Below are positions 1 to 9,248 of a stretch of DNA of 58,837 nt, one piece after another. Both the position numbers and the translations under genes were made by a program. The notes beneath the pieces are model-generated. The model was given only the letters and a program-made list of their open reading frames with translations, had not been told where the DNA came from and made no database searches. Position 1 is the first letter of the stretch. Each line of letters opens with the position of its first letter. The DNA comes from Pseudomonas sp. BN411 (GTDB lineage Bacteria > Pseudomonadota > Gammaproteobacteria > Pseudomonadales > Pseudomonadaceae): the NCBI RefSeq assembly GCF_029871235.1, contig NZ_SSOM01000057.1:1-58837 (forward strand), written 5' to 3'.

Positions 1-2156
1 GCCTTCAGGTCGCCAGAGTCCTGTTCGACTTCGTGAACAACGAAGCCATCCCCGGAACCGGCATTGCGGCCGAGCAGTTCTGGGCCGGTGTGGAAGCCGT
101 CATCAATGACCTGGCTCCGAAGAACAAAGCCCTCCTCGCCAAACGCGATGAACTGCAGGCCAAGATCGACGCCTGGCACCAGGCCCGTGCCGGCCAGGCC
201 CACGACGCCGTGGCCTACAAGGCGTTCCTCCAGGAGATCGGCTACCTGCTGCCGGAACCGGCCGACTTCCAGGCCACGACCCAGAATGTCGACGAAGAAA
301 TCGCCACCATGGCCGGCCCGCAGCTGGTCGTGCCGGTGATGAACGCACGTTTCGCCCTGAACGCCGCCAACGCGCGCTGGGGTTCGCTCTACGATGCGCT
401 CTACGGCACCGACGCCATCAGCGAAGACGGTGGCGCCGAGAAGGGCAAGGGCTACAACAAGGTTCGCGGTGACAAGGTGATCGCCTTCGCCCGCGCCTTC
501 CTCGACGAAGCCGCGCCGCTGGAGGGTGCTTCCCACGTCGACGCCACCGCCTACGCCGTGAAGAACGGCCAGTTGGCCGTGACCCTGAAGAACGGTAGCG
601 AAGTCGGCCTGAAAAACGCCGACCAGTTCATCGCCTTGCAGGGCGAGGCCGCCAAGCCGGCCGCCGTGCTGCTGAAGCACAACGGCCTGCACTTCGAAAT
701 CCAGATCGACCCGACCAGCCCGATCGGCCAGACCGACGCCGCCGGCGTGAAAGACGTGCTGATGGAATCCGCGCTGACCACCATCATGGACTGCGAAGAC
801 TCCGTCGCCGCCGTCGATGCCGACGACAAGGTCGTGGTCTACCGCAACTGGCTCGGCCTGATGAAGGGCGACCTGGCTGAATCCGTCAGCAAGGGCGGCC
901 AGACCTTCACCCGCACCATGAATCCGGACCGCGTCTACAGCAAGGCCGATGGCTCCGAGCTGACTCTGCACGGCCGTTCCCTGCTGTTCGTGCGCAACGT
1001 CGGTCACCTGATGACCAACCCGGCCATCCTCGACGCCGCGGGCAACGAAGTACCGGAAGGCATCCAGGACGGCCTGTTCACCGGCCTGATCGCGCTGCAC
1101 AACCTGAAGGGCAACACCAGCCGCAAGAACACCCGCACCGGCTCCATGTACATCGTGAAGCCGAAGATGCACGGCCCGATCGAGGTGGCCTTCGCCACCG
1201 AAATCTTCGGCCGCGTAGAAGACGTGCTGGGCCTGCCGCGCAACACCCTGAAGGTCGGCATCATGGATGAGGAGCGCCGCACCACCGTCAACCTGAAGGC
1301 CTGCATCAAGGCCGCTGCCGAGCGCGTGGTGTTCATCAACACCGGCTTCCTCGACCGCACCGGTGACGAAATCCACACCTCGATGGAAGCCGGCGCCGTG
1401 GTGCGCAAGGGCGCCATGAAGAACGAGAAGTGGATCGGCGCCTACGAGAACAGCAACGTGGACATCGGCCTGGCTACCGGCCTGCAAGGCAAAGCGCAGA
1501 TCGGCAAAGGCATGTGGGCCATGCCGGACCTGATGGCCGCCATGCTCGAGCAGAAGATCGGCCACCCGCTGGCCGGCGCCAACACCGCCTGGGTGCCGTC
1601 GCCGACCGCCGCCACCCTGCACGCGCTGCACTACCACAAGGTCGACGTGTTCGCCCGCCAGGCCGAACTGGCCAAGCGTGCCCCGGCGTCGGTGGACGAC
1701 ATCCTGACCATTCCGCTGGCGCCGAACACCAACTGGAGCGCGGACGAGATCCAGAACGAACTGGACAACAACGCCCAGGGCATCCTCGGTTATGTCGTGC
1801 GCTGGATCGACCAGGGCGTCGGCTGCTCCAAGGTGCCGGACATCAACGACGTCGGCCTGATGGAAGACCGCGCCACCCTGCGTATCTCCAGCCAGCTGCT
1901 GGCCAACTGGCTGCGCCACGGCATCGTCAGCCAGGCGCAGATCGTCGAGAGCCTGGAGCGCATGGCCGCCGTGGTGGACCGCCAGAACGCCAGCGACCCG
2001 CTGTACCGTCCGATGGCGCCGAACTTCGCCGACAACGTGGCCTTCCAGGCCGCGTTGGAAATCATCCTGGACGGTACTCGCCAACCCAACGGTTACACCG
2101 AACCGGTCCTGCACCGACGACGCCTGGAGCTGAAGGCCAGGCTGAGGGCCGGTTGA
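1..2156 (+). CDS. glcB: Malate synthase G (5' end cut by window)
   Basis: Condenses glyoxylate with acetyl-CoA to malate in the cytosol (glyoxylate and glycolate use). The reading frame is already open at base 3 ([18 protein letters not shown]), so the GTG at base 33 is an internal valine and the true start lies just outside the window; probably only about ten residues are missing from a protein of about 725. The monomeric G-type family signatures are present: the arginine-containing [17 protein letters not shown] segment near base 1130, MDEERRT near 1265, FLDRTGDEI near 1350 and [11 protein letters not shown] near 1860, which correspond to the Mg/glyoxylate-binding and catalytic Arg, Glu and Asp regions known for this family. 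The ORF is intact to the TGA at 2154-2156. A GC hairpin follows. Confidence 0.97.
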   Translation, partial: LQVARVLFDFVNNEAIPGTGIAAEQFWAGVEAVINDLAPKNKALLAKRDELQAKIDAWHQARAGQAHDAVAYKAFLQEIGYLLPEPADFQATTQNVDEEIATMAGPQLVVPVMNARFALNAANARWGSLYDALYGTDAISEDGGAEKGKGYNKVRGDKVIAFARAFLDEAAPLEGASHVDATAYAVKNGQLAVTLKNGSEVGLKNADQFIALQGEAAKPAAVLLKHNGLHFEIQIDPTSPIGQTDAAGVKDVLMESALTTIMDCEDSVAAVDADDKVVVYRNWLGLMKGDLAESVSKGGQTFTRTMNPDRVYSKADGSELTLHGRSLLFVRNVGHLMTNPAILDAAGNEVPEGIQDGLFTGLIALHNLKGNTSRKNTRTGSMYIVKPKMHGPIEVAFATEIFGRVEDVLGLPRNTLKVGIMDEERRTTVNLKACIKAAAERVVFINTGFLDRTGDEIHTSMEAGAVVRKGAMKNEKWIGAYENSNVDIGLATGLQGKAQIGKGMWAMPDLMAAMLEQKIGHPLAGANTAWVPSPTAATLHALHYHKVDVFARQAELAKRAPASVDDILTIPLAPNTNWSADEIQNELDNNAQGILGYVVRWIDQGVGCSKVPDINDVGLMEDRATLRISSQLLANWLRHGIVSQAQIVESLERMAAVVDRQNASDPLYRPMAPNFADNVAFQAALEIILDGTRQPNGYTEPVLHRRRLELKARLRAG

Positions 2157-2173
2157 CCCCACCGGCCTGATCC

Positions 2174-2193
2174 GGCCCGGCTGCCACCGGGCC
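2174..2193 (+). terminator. Possible terminator hairpin after glcB
   Basis: GGCCCGG and CCGGGCC arms enclose a six-base loop 17 bases after the glcB stop. The tail (tgtgctcctc) has few Ts, so this may be a weak or Rho-assisted terminator. Confidence 0.4.
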
Positions 2194-2278
2194 TGTGCTC
2201 CTCACCGATCCCGCCTCATCCGCACCCATGCGGAGGGGTTTCTGCACCGAAAATAAAGACAAGAAGAGGTAAATCGCT

Positions 2279-3532
2279 ATGAAACAAGGCCGTCAGTTGC
2301 GGCAACTCAAAACCCTGTCGTGCTTCATCCCCCTGTTGGGTATGAGCAGCCACGCGAGCGCGGAGGGTTTTGTCGAGGACGCCGAAGCCAGGCTGTCCCT
2401 GCGCAACTACTTCATCAATCGCGACTTCGTCCACAACCCGGACCAAAGCAAGGCTCAAGCCTGGACCCAAGCGTTCATGTTCGATGCCAGCTCGGGGTTC
2501 ACCCAAGGTGTCGTTGGCTTCGGTGTGGATGTGCGGGGGCTGTTCGCCGTGAAGCTCGACGGTGGCCGTGGAACCGGTGGTACCGACTTGCTGCCGATTC
2601 ATGACGACGGACGCCAGGCTGATGACTTCGGTCGGCTGGCCGTGGCAGCCAAGGCCAGGATCTCCGACACCGAGTTCAAGGCAGGGGAGTGGGTACCGCA
2701 GATTCCGGTCCTCTACGCCGACGAGTATGGGCGGAGCTTGCCGCAGACCTTCAAGGGCGCGCAGGTCACCTCCAAGGAGTTGGATGGACTGACGCTGATG
2801 GGGGGGCAATTCACCCAGACCAGCCAACGCGATGATGCCAGCATGGAGGATATGCCCGCCTTTGGTGTCACCAGCGATCAGTTCAGCTTTGCCGCGGGTG
2901 AATACAGCTTCAACCAGGACCGTTCGTTGATTGGCCTGTGGCACGCCGAGCTCAAGGACATCTACAGCCAGGAATACGTGCAGTACAAGCACTCCCAGGA
3001 AGTCGGGGCGTGGACGCTCAGCTCAAGCCTGGGTTGGTACACCGGGCGCGAAGATGGCAGCGCCAAGGCCGGCGACCTGAAGAACAACACTTACTCCGGC
3101 TTCTTCTCCGCCAACCTGGGGCAACACACGTTCTATCTCGGCCTGCAGAAGGTCGACGGCAAAAGCGACTGGATGAACGTCGACGTAACCTCGTCCGAGG
3201 GCCAGTACCTCGCAAACCACACCTATAGCAGCAAGTTCGACGCCGCCGGAGAGCGATCGGTCCAACTGCGTTATGACTACTACTGCCGCGAGGGCTGGGT
3301 GCCTGGCGCATTTTTCATGGGGCGATATGTCAAGGGCGATGGTGTGAACGCCGGCCTGGACAGTGATGGCGAGGAATGGGTTCGGGAGCTGGAGGTTGGC
3401 TACATGTTCCAGAGCGGCCCTCTGAAGGACCTCGCTGTTCGCTGGCGTAACAACACCGTGCGGCGCGACTGGATGGATTACGACTTCAACGAGAACCGCA
3501 TCATCGTCACCTACCCCTTGTCGCTGCTCTGA
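2279..3532 (+). CDS. OprD-family outer-membrane porin
   Basis: Predicted 417-residue outer-membrane beta-barrel for uptake of a small organic solute. The first ~28 residues form a signal peptide ending in a SHASA-type cleavage site. The mature start (EGFVEDAEARLSLRNYFINR) is characteristic of the OprD/OccD-OccK family, whose members usually have 400-450 residues. Alternating aromatic/hydrophobic strand segments continue to a C-terminal strand (VTYPLSLL) without the usual terminal Phe. A purine-rich AAGAGGT sits before the ATG. It has its own upstream gap and is followed by a hairpin, so it is probably monocistronic. Family assignment is strong. The solute cannot be read from the sequence; neighbours would allow an organic acid or a nucleobase-like compound. 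Confidence 0.9.
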   Translation: MKQGRQLRQLKTLSCFIPLLGMSSHASAEGFVEDAEARLSLRNYFINRDFVHNPDQSKAQAWTQAFMFDASSGFTQGVVGFGVDVRGLFAVKLDGGRGTGGTDLLPIHDDGRQADDFGRLAVAAKARISDTEFKAGEWVPQIPVLYADEYGRSLPQTFKGAQVTSKELDGLTLMGGQFTQTSQRDDASMEDMPAFGVTSDQFSFAAGEYSFNQDRSLIGLWHAELKDIYSQEYVQYKHSQEVGAWTLSSSLGWYTGREDGSAKAGDLKNNTYSGFFSANLGQHTFYLGLQKVDGKSDWMNVDVTSSEGQYLANHTYSSKFDAAGERSVQLRYDYYCREGWVPGAFFMGRYVKGDGVNAGLDSDGEEWVRELEVGYMFQSGPLKDLAVRWRNNTVRRDWMDYDFNENRIIVTYPLSLL

Positions 3533-3549
3533 GTTCGCAAATCGAAGGA

Positions 3550-3572
3550 CGCCCGCCGCCGAGGCGGGCGTC
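3550..3572 (+). terminator. Hairpin between porin and azoreductase genes
   Basis: Perfect arms GACGCCCGCC and GGCGGGCGTC with a five-base loop, 17 bases after the porin stop. No T-run follows, and the hairpin lies only 16 bases before the azoreductase ATG. It may terminate porin mRNA or protect its 3' end. Confidence 0.55.
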
Positions 3573-3588
3573 ATTGGAGAAACCACCC

Positions 3589-4221
3589 ATGACCAAGATC
3601 CTCGTCATCGAAAGTAGCTTTCAGCAGGAGCCCGCATCGGCCTCACGACGTATCACCAATCGCTTACTGGTTGAGTGGGAACGCCGTGAGCCGACAGTGA
3701 CCATCGTGCGTCGCGACCTTGGCAGGAACCCACCTCCGCATGTTTCCGAGGCTCTCTTTACAGGTCTTTCCCTTCCAGTCCAGGAGCGAACCCCGGAGCA
3801 GGTAACAGCCGTCGCGGCCGCTCAAGCACTGATAGATGAGCTACTCGACGCAGACGTCATTGTCATTGGCGCTCCGATGTACAACTTCTCGGTTCCCTCA
3901 ACCTTGAAGTGCTGGATCGACAACATCGCGATTGCAGGCAAGACCTTCCGCTATACCGCCGAAGGGCGTCCGCAAGGCCTGGTGCACGGTAAGCGCGTTT
4001 ACGTGATCGCCAGCCGTGGCGGGATCTACAGCGAGGGCCCAGGTGCCGCGAACAATTTCCAGGATACCTACCTGCGCGCCGTGCTCGGCCTGCTGGGCAT
4101 GACGGACTTCAGTGTCATTTCCGCTGAACGACAAAAAATGTCGGCGGACCAGCAGGCGCTGGGAACCCGGACTGCGGAGCAGCAGATTGCCGATGCTCTG
4201 GCCCTGGAGTTCAGTGCATAG
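3589..4221 (+). CDS. azoR: FMN-dependent NADH-azoreductase
   Basis: Flavodoxin-like oxidoreductase of 210 residues, the usual AzoR length, that reduces azo bonds and quinones with NAD(P)H in the cytosol. The N-terminal strand KILVIESSFQQ followed by a Ser-rich phosphate loop, the PMYNFSVPSTLK motif (flavin contact) and ASRGGIYSEGPG are typical AzoR signatures. The ATG at 3589 is chosen because GGAG lies just upstream (3576-3579) and the protein then aligns with the family start; an in-frame codon at 3574 would add five residues. It follows the porin by 56 bases with a hairpin between and ends before a T-rich terminator. Physiological substrate not determinable. Confidence 0.92.
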   Translation: MTKILVIESSFQQEPASASRRITNRLLVEWERREPTVTIVRRDLGRNPPPHVSEALFTGLSLPVQERTPEQVTAVAAAQALIDELLDADVIVIGAPMYNFSVPSTLKCWIDNIAIAGKTFRYTAEGRPQGLVHGKRVYVIASRGGIYSEGPGAANNFQDTYLRAVLGLLGMTDFSVISAERQKMSADQQALGTRTAEQQIADALALEFSA

Positions 4222-4323
4222 ACTGGAGACGCAGTCCGCTTGTGCCACTTGGCTGCCCACCTCGCGCAGGGCAAACCATTTTCCCAATTGCGTTGCTCTG
4301 ACCGACTTCGCGTCGGCTTTCGG

Positions 4324-4350
4324 CCCGTCCTTGTGATGGGTCTCTTTTTT
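4324..4350 (+). terminator. Rho-independent terminator after azoR
   Basis: CCCGTC pairs with GATGGG around a five-base loop and is followed by TCTCTTTTTT, about 100 bases after the azoR stop. Confidence 0.65.
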
Positions 4351-4402
4351 GGGGCGGGTCAATAAGCAAGGCCAGGCGACCGTGTGCGGTGGCTGATCCA
4401 CG

Positions 4403-4432
4403 CTTGTCCTTCCTCAACGCGGAGGACAAGCC
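4403..4432. repeat. Inverted repeat before a tiny ORF
   Basis: Nine-base arms GCTTGTCCT and AGGACAAGC flank a 12-base spacer. The right arm overlaps a GGAGGA ribosome-binding-like sequence followed by an ATG at 4433 that opens a 73-codon frame running antisense into the permease gene. The frame resembles nothing known, so only the dyad is annotated. It could fold in RNA or be a protein-binding site. Confidence 0.5.
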
Positions 4433-4480
4433 ATGAACACCCATACTTCGTACACCGGGAACGCCCCTGGTTACCTCCTC

Positions 4481-5908
4481 TCAGCGCCCGTCCAGCATCG
4501 CTTCGCTTTCCAGGATCAGGCGCAACTCGTCCGTGCCGCAGGATCGCTTGCCGATGAAGAAGTAGGTGATACCGGACACCGCCAGTCCGATAACGAAGGT
4601 GATATCCGCGCCACCCAGTGCCTGCGCGGCGGGCCCCACGTAGAAACTCAATGACATGAAGGGGACCATTGCCAGGATGCCGAGAAAATACGCGCTGAGC
4701 CCGTTCCTCGACCATTTTCCGTAGATGCCTTCAGGGTTGAAGAGCTCGCTGATCGCGTAATGTCCTTTGCGGACGAAGTAGAAATCGACCAGGTTCACGG
4801 CGGTCCAGGGAATGAGCGCGTAGAGCATCATCATGATGAAGGTGTTGAACGTGCCGATGTATTTCTCGGGAATTACCAGGCTGATGGCCAGGGCGATCAG
4901 CGCGGCCGCTGCGATGCCCACCAAGCGACTCTTCAATGTCGGTGTAACCGGCTTGAATGCATCGATAGCCGTAATGCTGGTCAGCATGGCCCCATAGAAG
5001 TTGACGGCCATGATGCCCAGGATCGCCGGAACCGAAACGAGCACGGCAAAGGTGCCGAAGCCTGGAATCAGCCGGTTTCCGATCTCACGCAGGCTGCCAA
5101 TAGCGCTGGGCTCGGGCATGGACGACGCGATCAACGACCCGAGCGACATCATCCAGACTGCGGAAAGCAAAGCTCCCAGGTAGGTCCAACTGATGATCCT
5201 GCGTGCGGGCGTGTCGTGTGGCAGATAACGCGAGTAGTCCGAGACATACACCGAGTAGCTGATCTGATAGCCAGCCGCCGCGCCGAGCTGTACCAGGAAG
5301 GCATCCATGGAAAAGCCTGCGCCCTTCAGTGCCGCATCTGGTGTCAGGTAGACGACTGCGGCGACCGACATCAGCGCGTAGACCACGACAATCAGATAGG
5401 TCAGCCAGCGCTGGAAGCGATGCAGGAGATCGTGCCCGAAGATGGCCATGGCAGCCGAGGCTGCAATCCAGATGAAGTACCAGGGGTCGCGTGGGCCGGA
5501 GGTGACTGTCTGCACGGCATCCGTCGCCAGAATGGCATTGAAGACGTTGAAGCCCGTGTAGCAGAAGTACACGGCGAACAGCGGCAACACGACGCCGCGA
5601 ATACCGAACTGCGCCCGGGACTGGATCATCTGTGGCAGCCCCATCGTCGGTCCCTGATTGGCGTGGAAGGCCATGAACAGGGTCCCGAAAGCAACGCCCA
5701 GCAGGATGGCCAACACTGAATAGAAGGCTCCCAGGGACATCGATGGACCAATGAACCCGATCATGAGCGTCATGATCACGAAGTTCCCGGCAAACCAGAA
5801 TGGTCCCTGGTGCCAGACCTTTCCATGTCGCTCGTTGCGCGGAACGTAATCGATGGAACGCACCTCGATGACAGGCCGCATCGGCCCGCTTGGCGGATTC
5901 TTGTTCAT
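4481..5908 (-). CDS. NCS1-family purine/pyrimidine-type permease
   Basis: Inner-membrane cation-coupled transporter of 475 residues with about 12 hydrophobic segments. The N-terminus (IDYVPRNERHGKVWHQGPFW) followed by a long hydrophobic stretch with GPSMSL, and the MGLPQMIQSRAQFG loop, are hallmarks of the nucleobase:cation symporter-1 family (cytosine, purine, uracil, allantoin, hydantoin or thiamine carriers). The ATG at 5908 is preferred over an upstream codon because AAGGTG lies eight to nine bases before it and the remaining N-terminal stretch looks non-coding. A LysR gene lies 588 bp away in the opposite direction and could regulate it. Substrate is unassigned; no nucleobase catabolic gene is adjacent. 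Confidence 0.9.
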   Translation of the reverse strand: MNKNPPSGPMRPVIEVRSIDYVPRNERHGKVWHQGPFWFAGNFVIMTLMIGFIGPSMSLGAFYSVLAILLGVAFGTLFMAFHANQGPTMGLPQMIQSRAQFGIRGVVLPLFAVYFCYTGFNVFNAILATDAVQTVTSGPRDPWYFIWIAASAAMAIFGHDLLHRFQRWLTYLIVVVYALMSVAAVVYLTPDAALKGAGFSMDAFLVQLGAAAGYQISYSVYVSDYSRYLPHDTPARRIISWTYLGALLSAVWMMSLGSLIASSMPEPSAIGSLREIGNRLIPGFGTFAVLVSVPAILGIMAVNFYGAMLTSITAIDAFKPVTPTLKSRLVGIAAAALIALAISLVIPEKYIGTFNTFIMMMLYALIPWTAVNLVDFYFVRKGHYAISELFNPEGIYGKWSRNGLSAYFLGILAMVPFMSLSFYVGPAAQALGGADITFVIGLAVSGITYFFIGKRSCGTDELRLILESEAMLDGR

Positions 5909-6496
5909 TGGATGAATCACCTTATTCTTGTGTTTGTAATGGGCACTGCAAGAAGCGCAAGGAACCTCAGTTCCCACGCACGTCGGGAACTGTTCTGCAG
6001 CGTTTGCAAGGAGTGGTTGGGCAGTCTGGAAGCGTCAGTTCAGCCAGGCGTGTGAAGTTGTTCCTGGATGCTGGCGAACTCAGTGTGCGCTCAGAGTTGA
6101 AGGGCAAAAATCAGCGTCTGCAAAAAATAACTTCAGAAATCCAAGAACTACCATGCAGACTTTCGGCAGCCGCTTTGGCTGATCGAGATCCTGATTAACT
6201 ATATGATTTGTATGCATATTTGTGATTTCAGGAAACACCGGATACTTGTCCAGAGCCGTGAGGCGCTGCCGTGGAGACGCTCCGGGAACGGCACGAAAGA
6301 TAAGAATTTCTAAAACGTCGAATCTGAGCTTTCAGCGATTCTATAGAGATGTCCGGCATCCATTCGGTGCCCACAAAGCCTGCCGGTTGGCATGCCGGGT
6401 TGGACGTCCGATACTCCTCTGCAGTTCTTTCACTCGGCGCGGACAGTTGCGCTCGCGTCATCACTTTTCAGCGGATAGTCGCCAGGCAAACCAAGC
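5909..6496. other. Long divergent intergenic region, permease / LysR
   Basis: 588 bases without a supportable gene. The centre (about 6060-6240) is distinctly AT-richer than its surroundings and contains TATGCATA at 6211-6218, suitable for promoters or a LysR-type site. Short frames here lack ribosome-binding sites and any recognisable protein. Confidence 0.5.
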
Positions 6497-7402
6497 ATGC
6501 TGCGTAATGTTTCCGATATGGACCTGAAGTTGCTGAGGCTGTTTTCGGCAGTGGTCAAATGCGGTGGCTTCACGGCCGCTCAGGCCGAGTTGAACATCAG
6601 CCATTCCAATATCAGCATGCAGATTTCCGCGCTGGAGAAGCGCTTGGGCTATCGCGTTTGCGAACGCGGAAAGGGAGGCTTCAGCGTCACGGAGAAGGGC
6701 CAGATAATCCTCGATGCGGCGGAGAAGATTTTTGAAGCGCTGGACCAGTTCAAGGACCAGGCCCAGTCCCTGTCGGGCAAGTTGATGGGAGACGTGTACG
6801 TTGGCTTGGCGGACAACATCTCGACCTTGTCGAGCGCCCACATCGACGCCGCCATAGCCCGTTTCTACCAGCGCGGACACAGCGCCCATCTGCATCTGTT
6901 CGTCAACTCTCCCGCTGAGCTGGAGGTTGCGGTGATCGACAAGCAGATCGATGTCGCCATCTCCTACTTCAACAGAGTCCTCCCCAATCTGACCTACCGG
7001 AATCTATACACGGAACCGGTCGGCATCTTCTGCGGGGCGTCGCATGCCCTGTTCGACAATGACGACATCCAGCCCCTCGACCTGGAGGACGCGGACTGGA
7101 TTTCCTACGGCTTCCTCTCCGCCGACCTGGAGCGCATGGTGAGGCCGACGACCTCCACCGCAACCGCTTACCACCTCGAAGCGGTGATCCACGCGATACT
7201 TGCCGGCACTCACCTGGGGTTTCTGCCACTGCATTGCGCAGAGCCCTGGGTGGCTCGGGGCAAGATGCGAATCCTGCTGCCCGAAATCATGCAGCAGGAT
7301 GTCCAGCACTACATGATCACCAGCAACGCCAATCCGCAGAGCGAGGCTGCCCAGGCATTCATGGAAGACCTGCTGCATGTCCACGGCGTCATCACCCCCT
7401 GA
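6497..7402 (+). CDS. LysR-family transcriptional regulator
   Basis: Predicted DNA-binding regulator of 301 residues. The N-terminal winged helix-turn-helix (DLKLLRLFSAVVKCGGFTAA then ISHSNISMQISALEKRLG) is followed by a periplasmic-binding-protein-like effector domain, the standard two-part LysR layout and length. Neither the ATG at 6497 nor the one at 6518, which would give the more typical MDLKLLRLF start, has a clear ribosome-binding site, so the start is uncertain by seven codons. It points away from the permease gene and precedes a convergent-free gap leading to the acyl-CoA dehydrogenase gene; either could be its target. Effector unknown. Confidence 0.9.
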   Translation: MLRNVSDMDLKLLRLFSAVVKCGGFTAAQAELNISHSNISMQISALEKRLGYRVCERGKGGFSVTEKGQIILDAAEKIFEALDQFKDQAQSLSGKLMGDVYVGLADNISTLSSAHIDAAIARFYQRGHSAHLHLFVNSPAELEVAVIDKQIDVAISYFNRVLPNLTYRNLYTEPVGIFCGASHALFDNDDIQPLDLEDADWISYGFLSADLERMVRPTTSTATAYHLEAVIHAILAGTHLGFLPLHCAEPWVARGKMRILLPEIMQQDVQHYMITSNANPQSEAAQAFMEDLLHVHGVITP

Positions 7403-7483
7403 GCGCGCCGGCCAGCAACCCCTCACCCAACGCACTCGTCCCTGCCGATAAGCGTCCGCCAGCTGCCTCAACCGGCGTTGCAC

Positions 7484-7509
7484 CTGGCTTCAGAAACCGC
7501 TGAAGCCAG
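7484..7509. terminator. Hairpin after LysR gene
   Basis: Perfect ten-base arms CTGGCTTCAG and CTGAAGCCAG with a six-base loop, 80 bases after the LysR stop. No T-run follows. It could be an mRNA 3' hairpin or part of the regulatory region together with the palindrome ten bases further on. Confidence 0.45.
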
Positions 7510-7518
7510 CTTCTGAAG

Positions 7519-7536
7519 TTCGGGATATATCCCGAA
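7519..7536. promoter_or_regulatory. 18-bp perfect palindrome, candidate operator
   Basis: TTCGGGATATATCCCGAA reads identically on both strands and lies 154 bp before the acyl-CoA dehydrogenase start. Perfect dyads of this length are typical of operators bound by dimeric repressors or activators. Either neighbouring LysR protein is a candidate, although the lack of a T-N11-A core argues for another family. Confidence 0.5.
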
Positions 7537-7690
7537 ATCGATCCTTCCTATCCTGCCTTCGACCGGCGTTCCTGAAGCGCGACCAGCGTCCTTCAGAGCG
7601 AGTCCGGCACCCATCCTTTGCGTTTTTCATGCCTCGTTACGGCACCGTTTGGGAGCCGTCGAGCGCCAACCAGAACAAGAGGTAGCAATC

Positions 7691-8953
7691 ATGCCGGTAG
7701 ATTTCACGCTCACTCCGGAGCAGACCGCCGCCCGGGAGGCGATGCGCGACTTCGCCATCACCCATCTTTCCAACGTCGAATCCGCCATCGCCCCTTTCGC
7801 CACCCCGGAGGAGCGCGTCAGGGCCATCAAACCCTTCTTCAGGGAAATGGTGCGTGCCGGCTTCATGAAATCCATCATTCCGGTCGAGGATGGCGGCACG
7901 TACCAAGGGCTTCTCGACATGGTCATCAGTGGCGAAGAGGCTTCGATTGGCGACGTCAACGTCACCTGCGCGCTGTTCTCCTGCGCACTTGCCCTGTCGC
8001 CGATCATCACTCATGGCACCCGGGAGCAACGCGCGCAGTTCCTCGCTCCCTTCCTGGTCGACGATGGTGCCCCGCTGGCCGCGCTTGCCTTCAGCGAAGT
8101 AGGGGGCACCGCGAACTTCGATGATCCTGACCCAAGCGCTGGTTCACAGACATTTGCCTACCGCGACGGCGACGAATGGGTGATTTCAGGGGAGAAGTTC
8201 TTCATCACCAACGGCTGGGGTTGGGAGGGCGAGGGCGCTGACCTGTTCGTCGTCTCCGCGCGAACCGATCCGTCAGTCCCCGCAGCACAATCGTTGGCGG
8301 TGTTCGCCGTGCCGCGTCCCACACAGGGCCTGTCCTTCGGCAAGGGGTTGGACACCATGGGGCACCGCGCCACGCCATCGCCGCGAATCAGATTCGACAA
8401 GGTACGCGTGCCCCTGGCGAACATGATCGGCAAGCCCGGTGACGGGGTGCAGATTCTGTCTCAGACATTCGCGGCCTCTGGTGTGGGTGTTGCCGCCGAG
8501 GCCGTATGCGTCATGCGGCAGGCTTTCGAAGCCGCCTTGGCGTTCTCCAAATCCGACCGGCGCAACGGGTCGGTTCCCATCATCGAGCACCAGAACGTCG
8601 GCTACATGCTGGCCGACATGAAAATGCGCCTGGAGGCAGCCCGGTACCTGACCTGGAAAGCCGCTCACTACTTCGACACCACCAATGGTGAGGGCACTGA
8701 ACTCGCCGTGATGGCGAAGGTGTACTGCTCCGAGCAGGCCGTTCAAGTGGTCTATGACGCGATGCGCCTTGTCGGCATTGAAAGCTATGCCGATGAAATG
8801 CCGTTCGCCCGCCTGCTCAAGGACGCCATGGCCTTCCCCCTGTATGACGGCGGAAACATGGGCATCAGAAGGCGCGTGCTGCACAAGGCCCTCGCCAGCG
8901 CTAACTACGATCACCTGGCTGCGTGCGAAGGCCGCGCCCCTTCCAAACATTGA
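7691..8953 (+). CDS. Acyl-CoA dehydrogenase family protein
   Basis: FAD flavoenzyme of 420 residues expected to introduce an alpha-beta double bond into an acyl-CoA or to catalyse a related flavin reaction. Domain order is normal: N-terminal helical domain (DFTLTPEQTAAREAMRDFA), middle beta domain (ALAFSEVGGTANFDDP, EWVISGEKFFITNG) and C-terminal helical domain (ASGVGVAAEAVCVMRQAFEAAL, QNVGYMLADMKMRLEAARYL). The ATG at 7691 has GAGGTAG upstream and starts the family N-terminus; an upstream in-frame codon would add 14 unlikely residues. The tautomerase gene follows after 8 bases, so the two are co-transcribed. The C-terminal LRLVGIES-like segment lacks an obvious GGxGY motif, so substrate class is uncertain. 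Confidence 0.9.
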   Translation: MPVDFTLTPEQTAAREAMRDFAITHLSNVESAIAPFATPEERVRAIKPFFREMVRAGFMKSIIPVEDGGTYQGLLDMVISGEEASIGDVNVTCALFSCALALSPIITHGTREQRAQFLAPFLVDDGAPLAALAFSEVGGTANFDDPDPSAGSQTFAYRDGDEWVISGEKFFITNGWGWEGEGADLFVVSARTDPSVPAAQSLAVFAVPRPTQGLSFGKGLDTMGHRATPSPRIRFDKVRVPLANMIGKPGDGVQILSQTFAASGVGVAAEAVCVMRQAFEAALAFSKSDRRNGSVPIIEHQNVGYMLADMKMRLEAARYLTWKAAHYFDTTNGEGTELAVMAKVYCSEQAVQVVYDAMRLVGIESYADEMPFARLLKDAMAFPLYDGGNMGIRRRVLHKALASANYDHLAACEGRAPSKH

Positions 8954-8961
8954 GGTGAACC

Positions 8962-9168
8962 ATGCCTTTCATTTCGCTACGAATCACCAAGGGCGCAACT
9001 GAGCGCCAGAAGCAGGAAATCATCCACGAGTTCACGGCCACGCTGGAACGGGTCCTGGGCAAGAACCCGGAGTGGACCCACATCGTGATCGAGGAGGTCG
9101 ATCCGGAAAACTGGGGCCATGCCGGCCTTTCCGTCAAACAACACCTGCTGGCGGATGGCGGCGATTGA
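8962..9168 (+). CDS. 4-oxalocrotonate tautomerase-like protein
   Basis: Small tautomerase of 68 residues. Met1 is followed directly by Pro2, which after Met removal becomes the catalytic amino-terminal proline of the 4-OT superfamily. The sequence (PFISLRITKGATERQKQEII) and the beta-alpha-beta layout fit the family, whose subunits are usually 60-75 residues and form hexamers. GAGGTGAACC is a strong ribosome-binding site eight bases after the acyl-CoA dehydrogenase stop, so the two form one transcript. Such enzymes ketonise dienols in aromatic meta-cleavage pathways or act on haloacrylates; here the partner suggests isomerisation of an unsaturated or keto acyl intermediate, which is inference. 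Confidence 0.9.
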   Translation: MPFISLRITKGATERQKQEIIHEFTATLERVLGKNPEWTHIVIEEVDPENWGHAGLSVKQHLLADGGD

Positions 9169-9180
9169 GTGAATGGAAAA

Positions 9181-9201
9181 CCGGCCCTGCACAGGGGCCG
9201 G
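9181..9201 (+). terminator. Possible terminator between tautomerase and LysR genes
   Basis: CCGGCCC pairs with GGGCCGG around a short loop, just after the tautomerase stop and before the LysR start at 9249. The tail is pyrimidine-rich but not a T-run. Confidence 0.4.
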
Positions 9202-9248
9202 CTTCCTGGCCTTTTCCACTTTCGCAAGACGCACGAGGGTGCACCGCC

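Noticed and set aside
4433-4654. 73-codon frame MNTHTSYTGNAPG... with a good ribosome-binding site
   Set aside because: It runs antisense into the permease gene, resembles no protein and has no other support. It may be a gene remnant, but only the inverted repeat before it is annotated.
4760-5719. 319-codon plus-strand frame opposite the permease
   Set aside because: It mirrors membrane-helix codons of the permease and has no motif.
6228-6527. Overlapping short frames on both strands in the permease/LysR gap
   Set aside because: Arg/Ser-rich translations without ribosome-binding sites.
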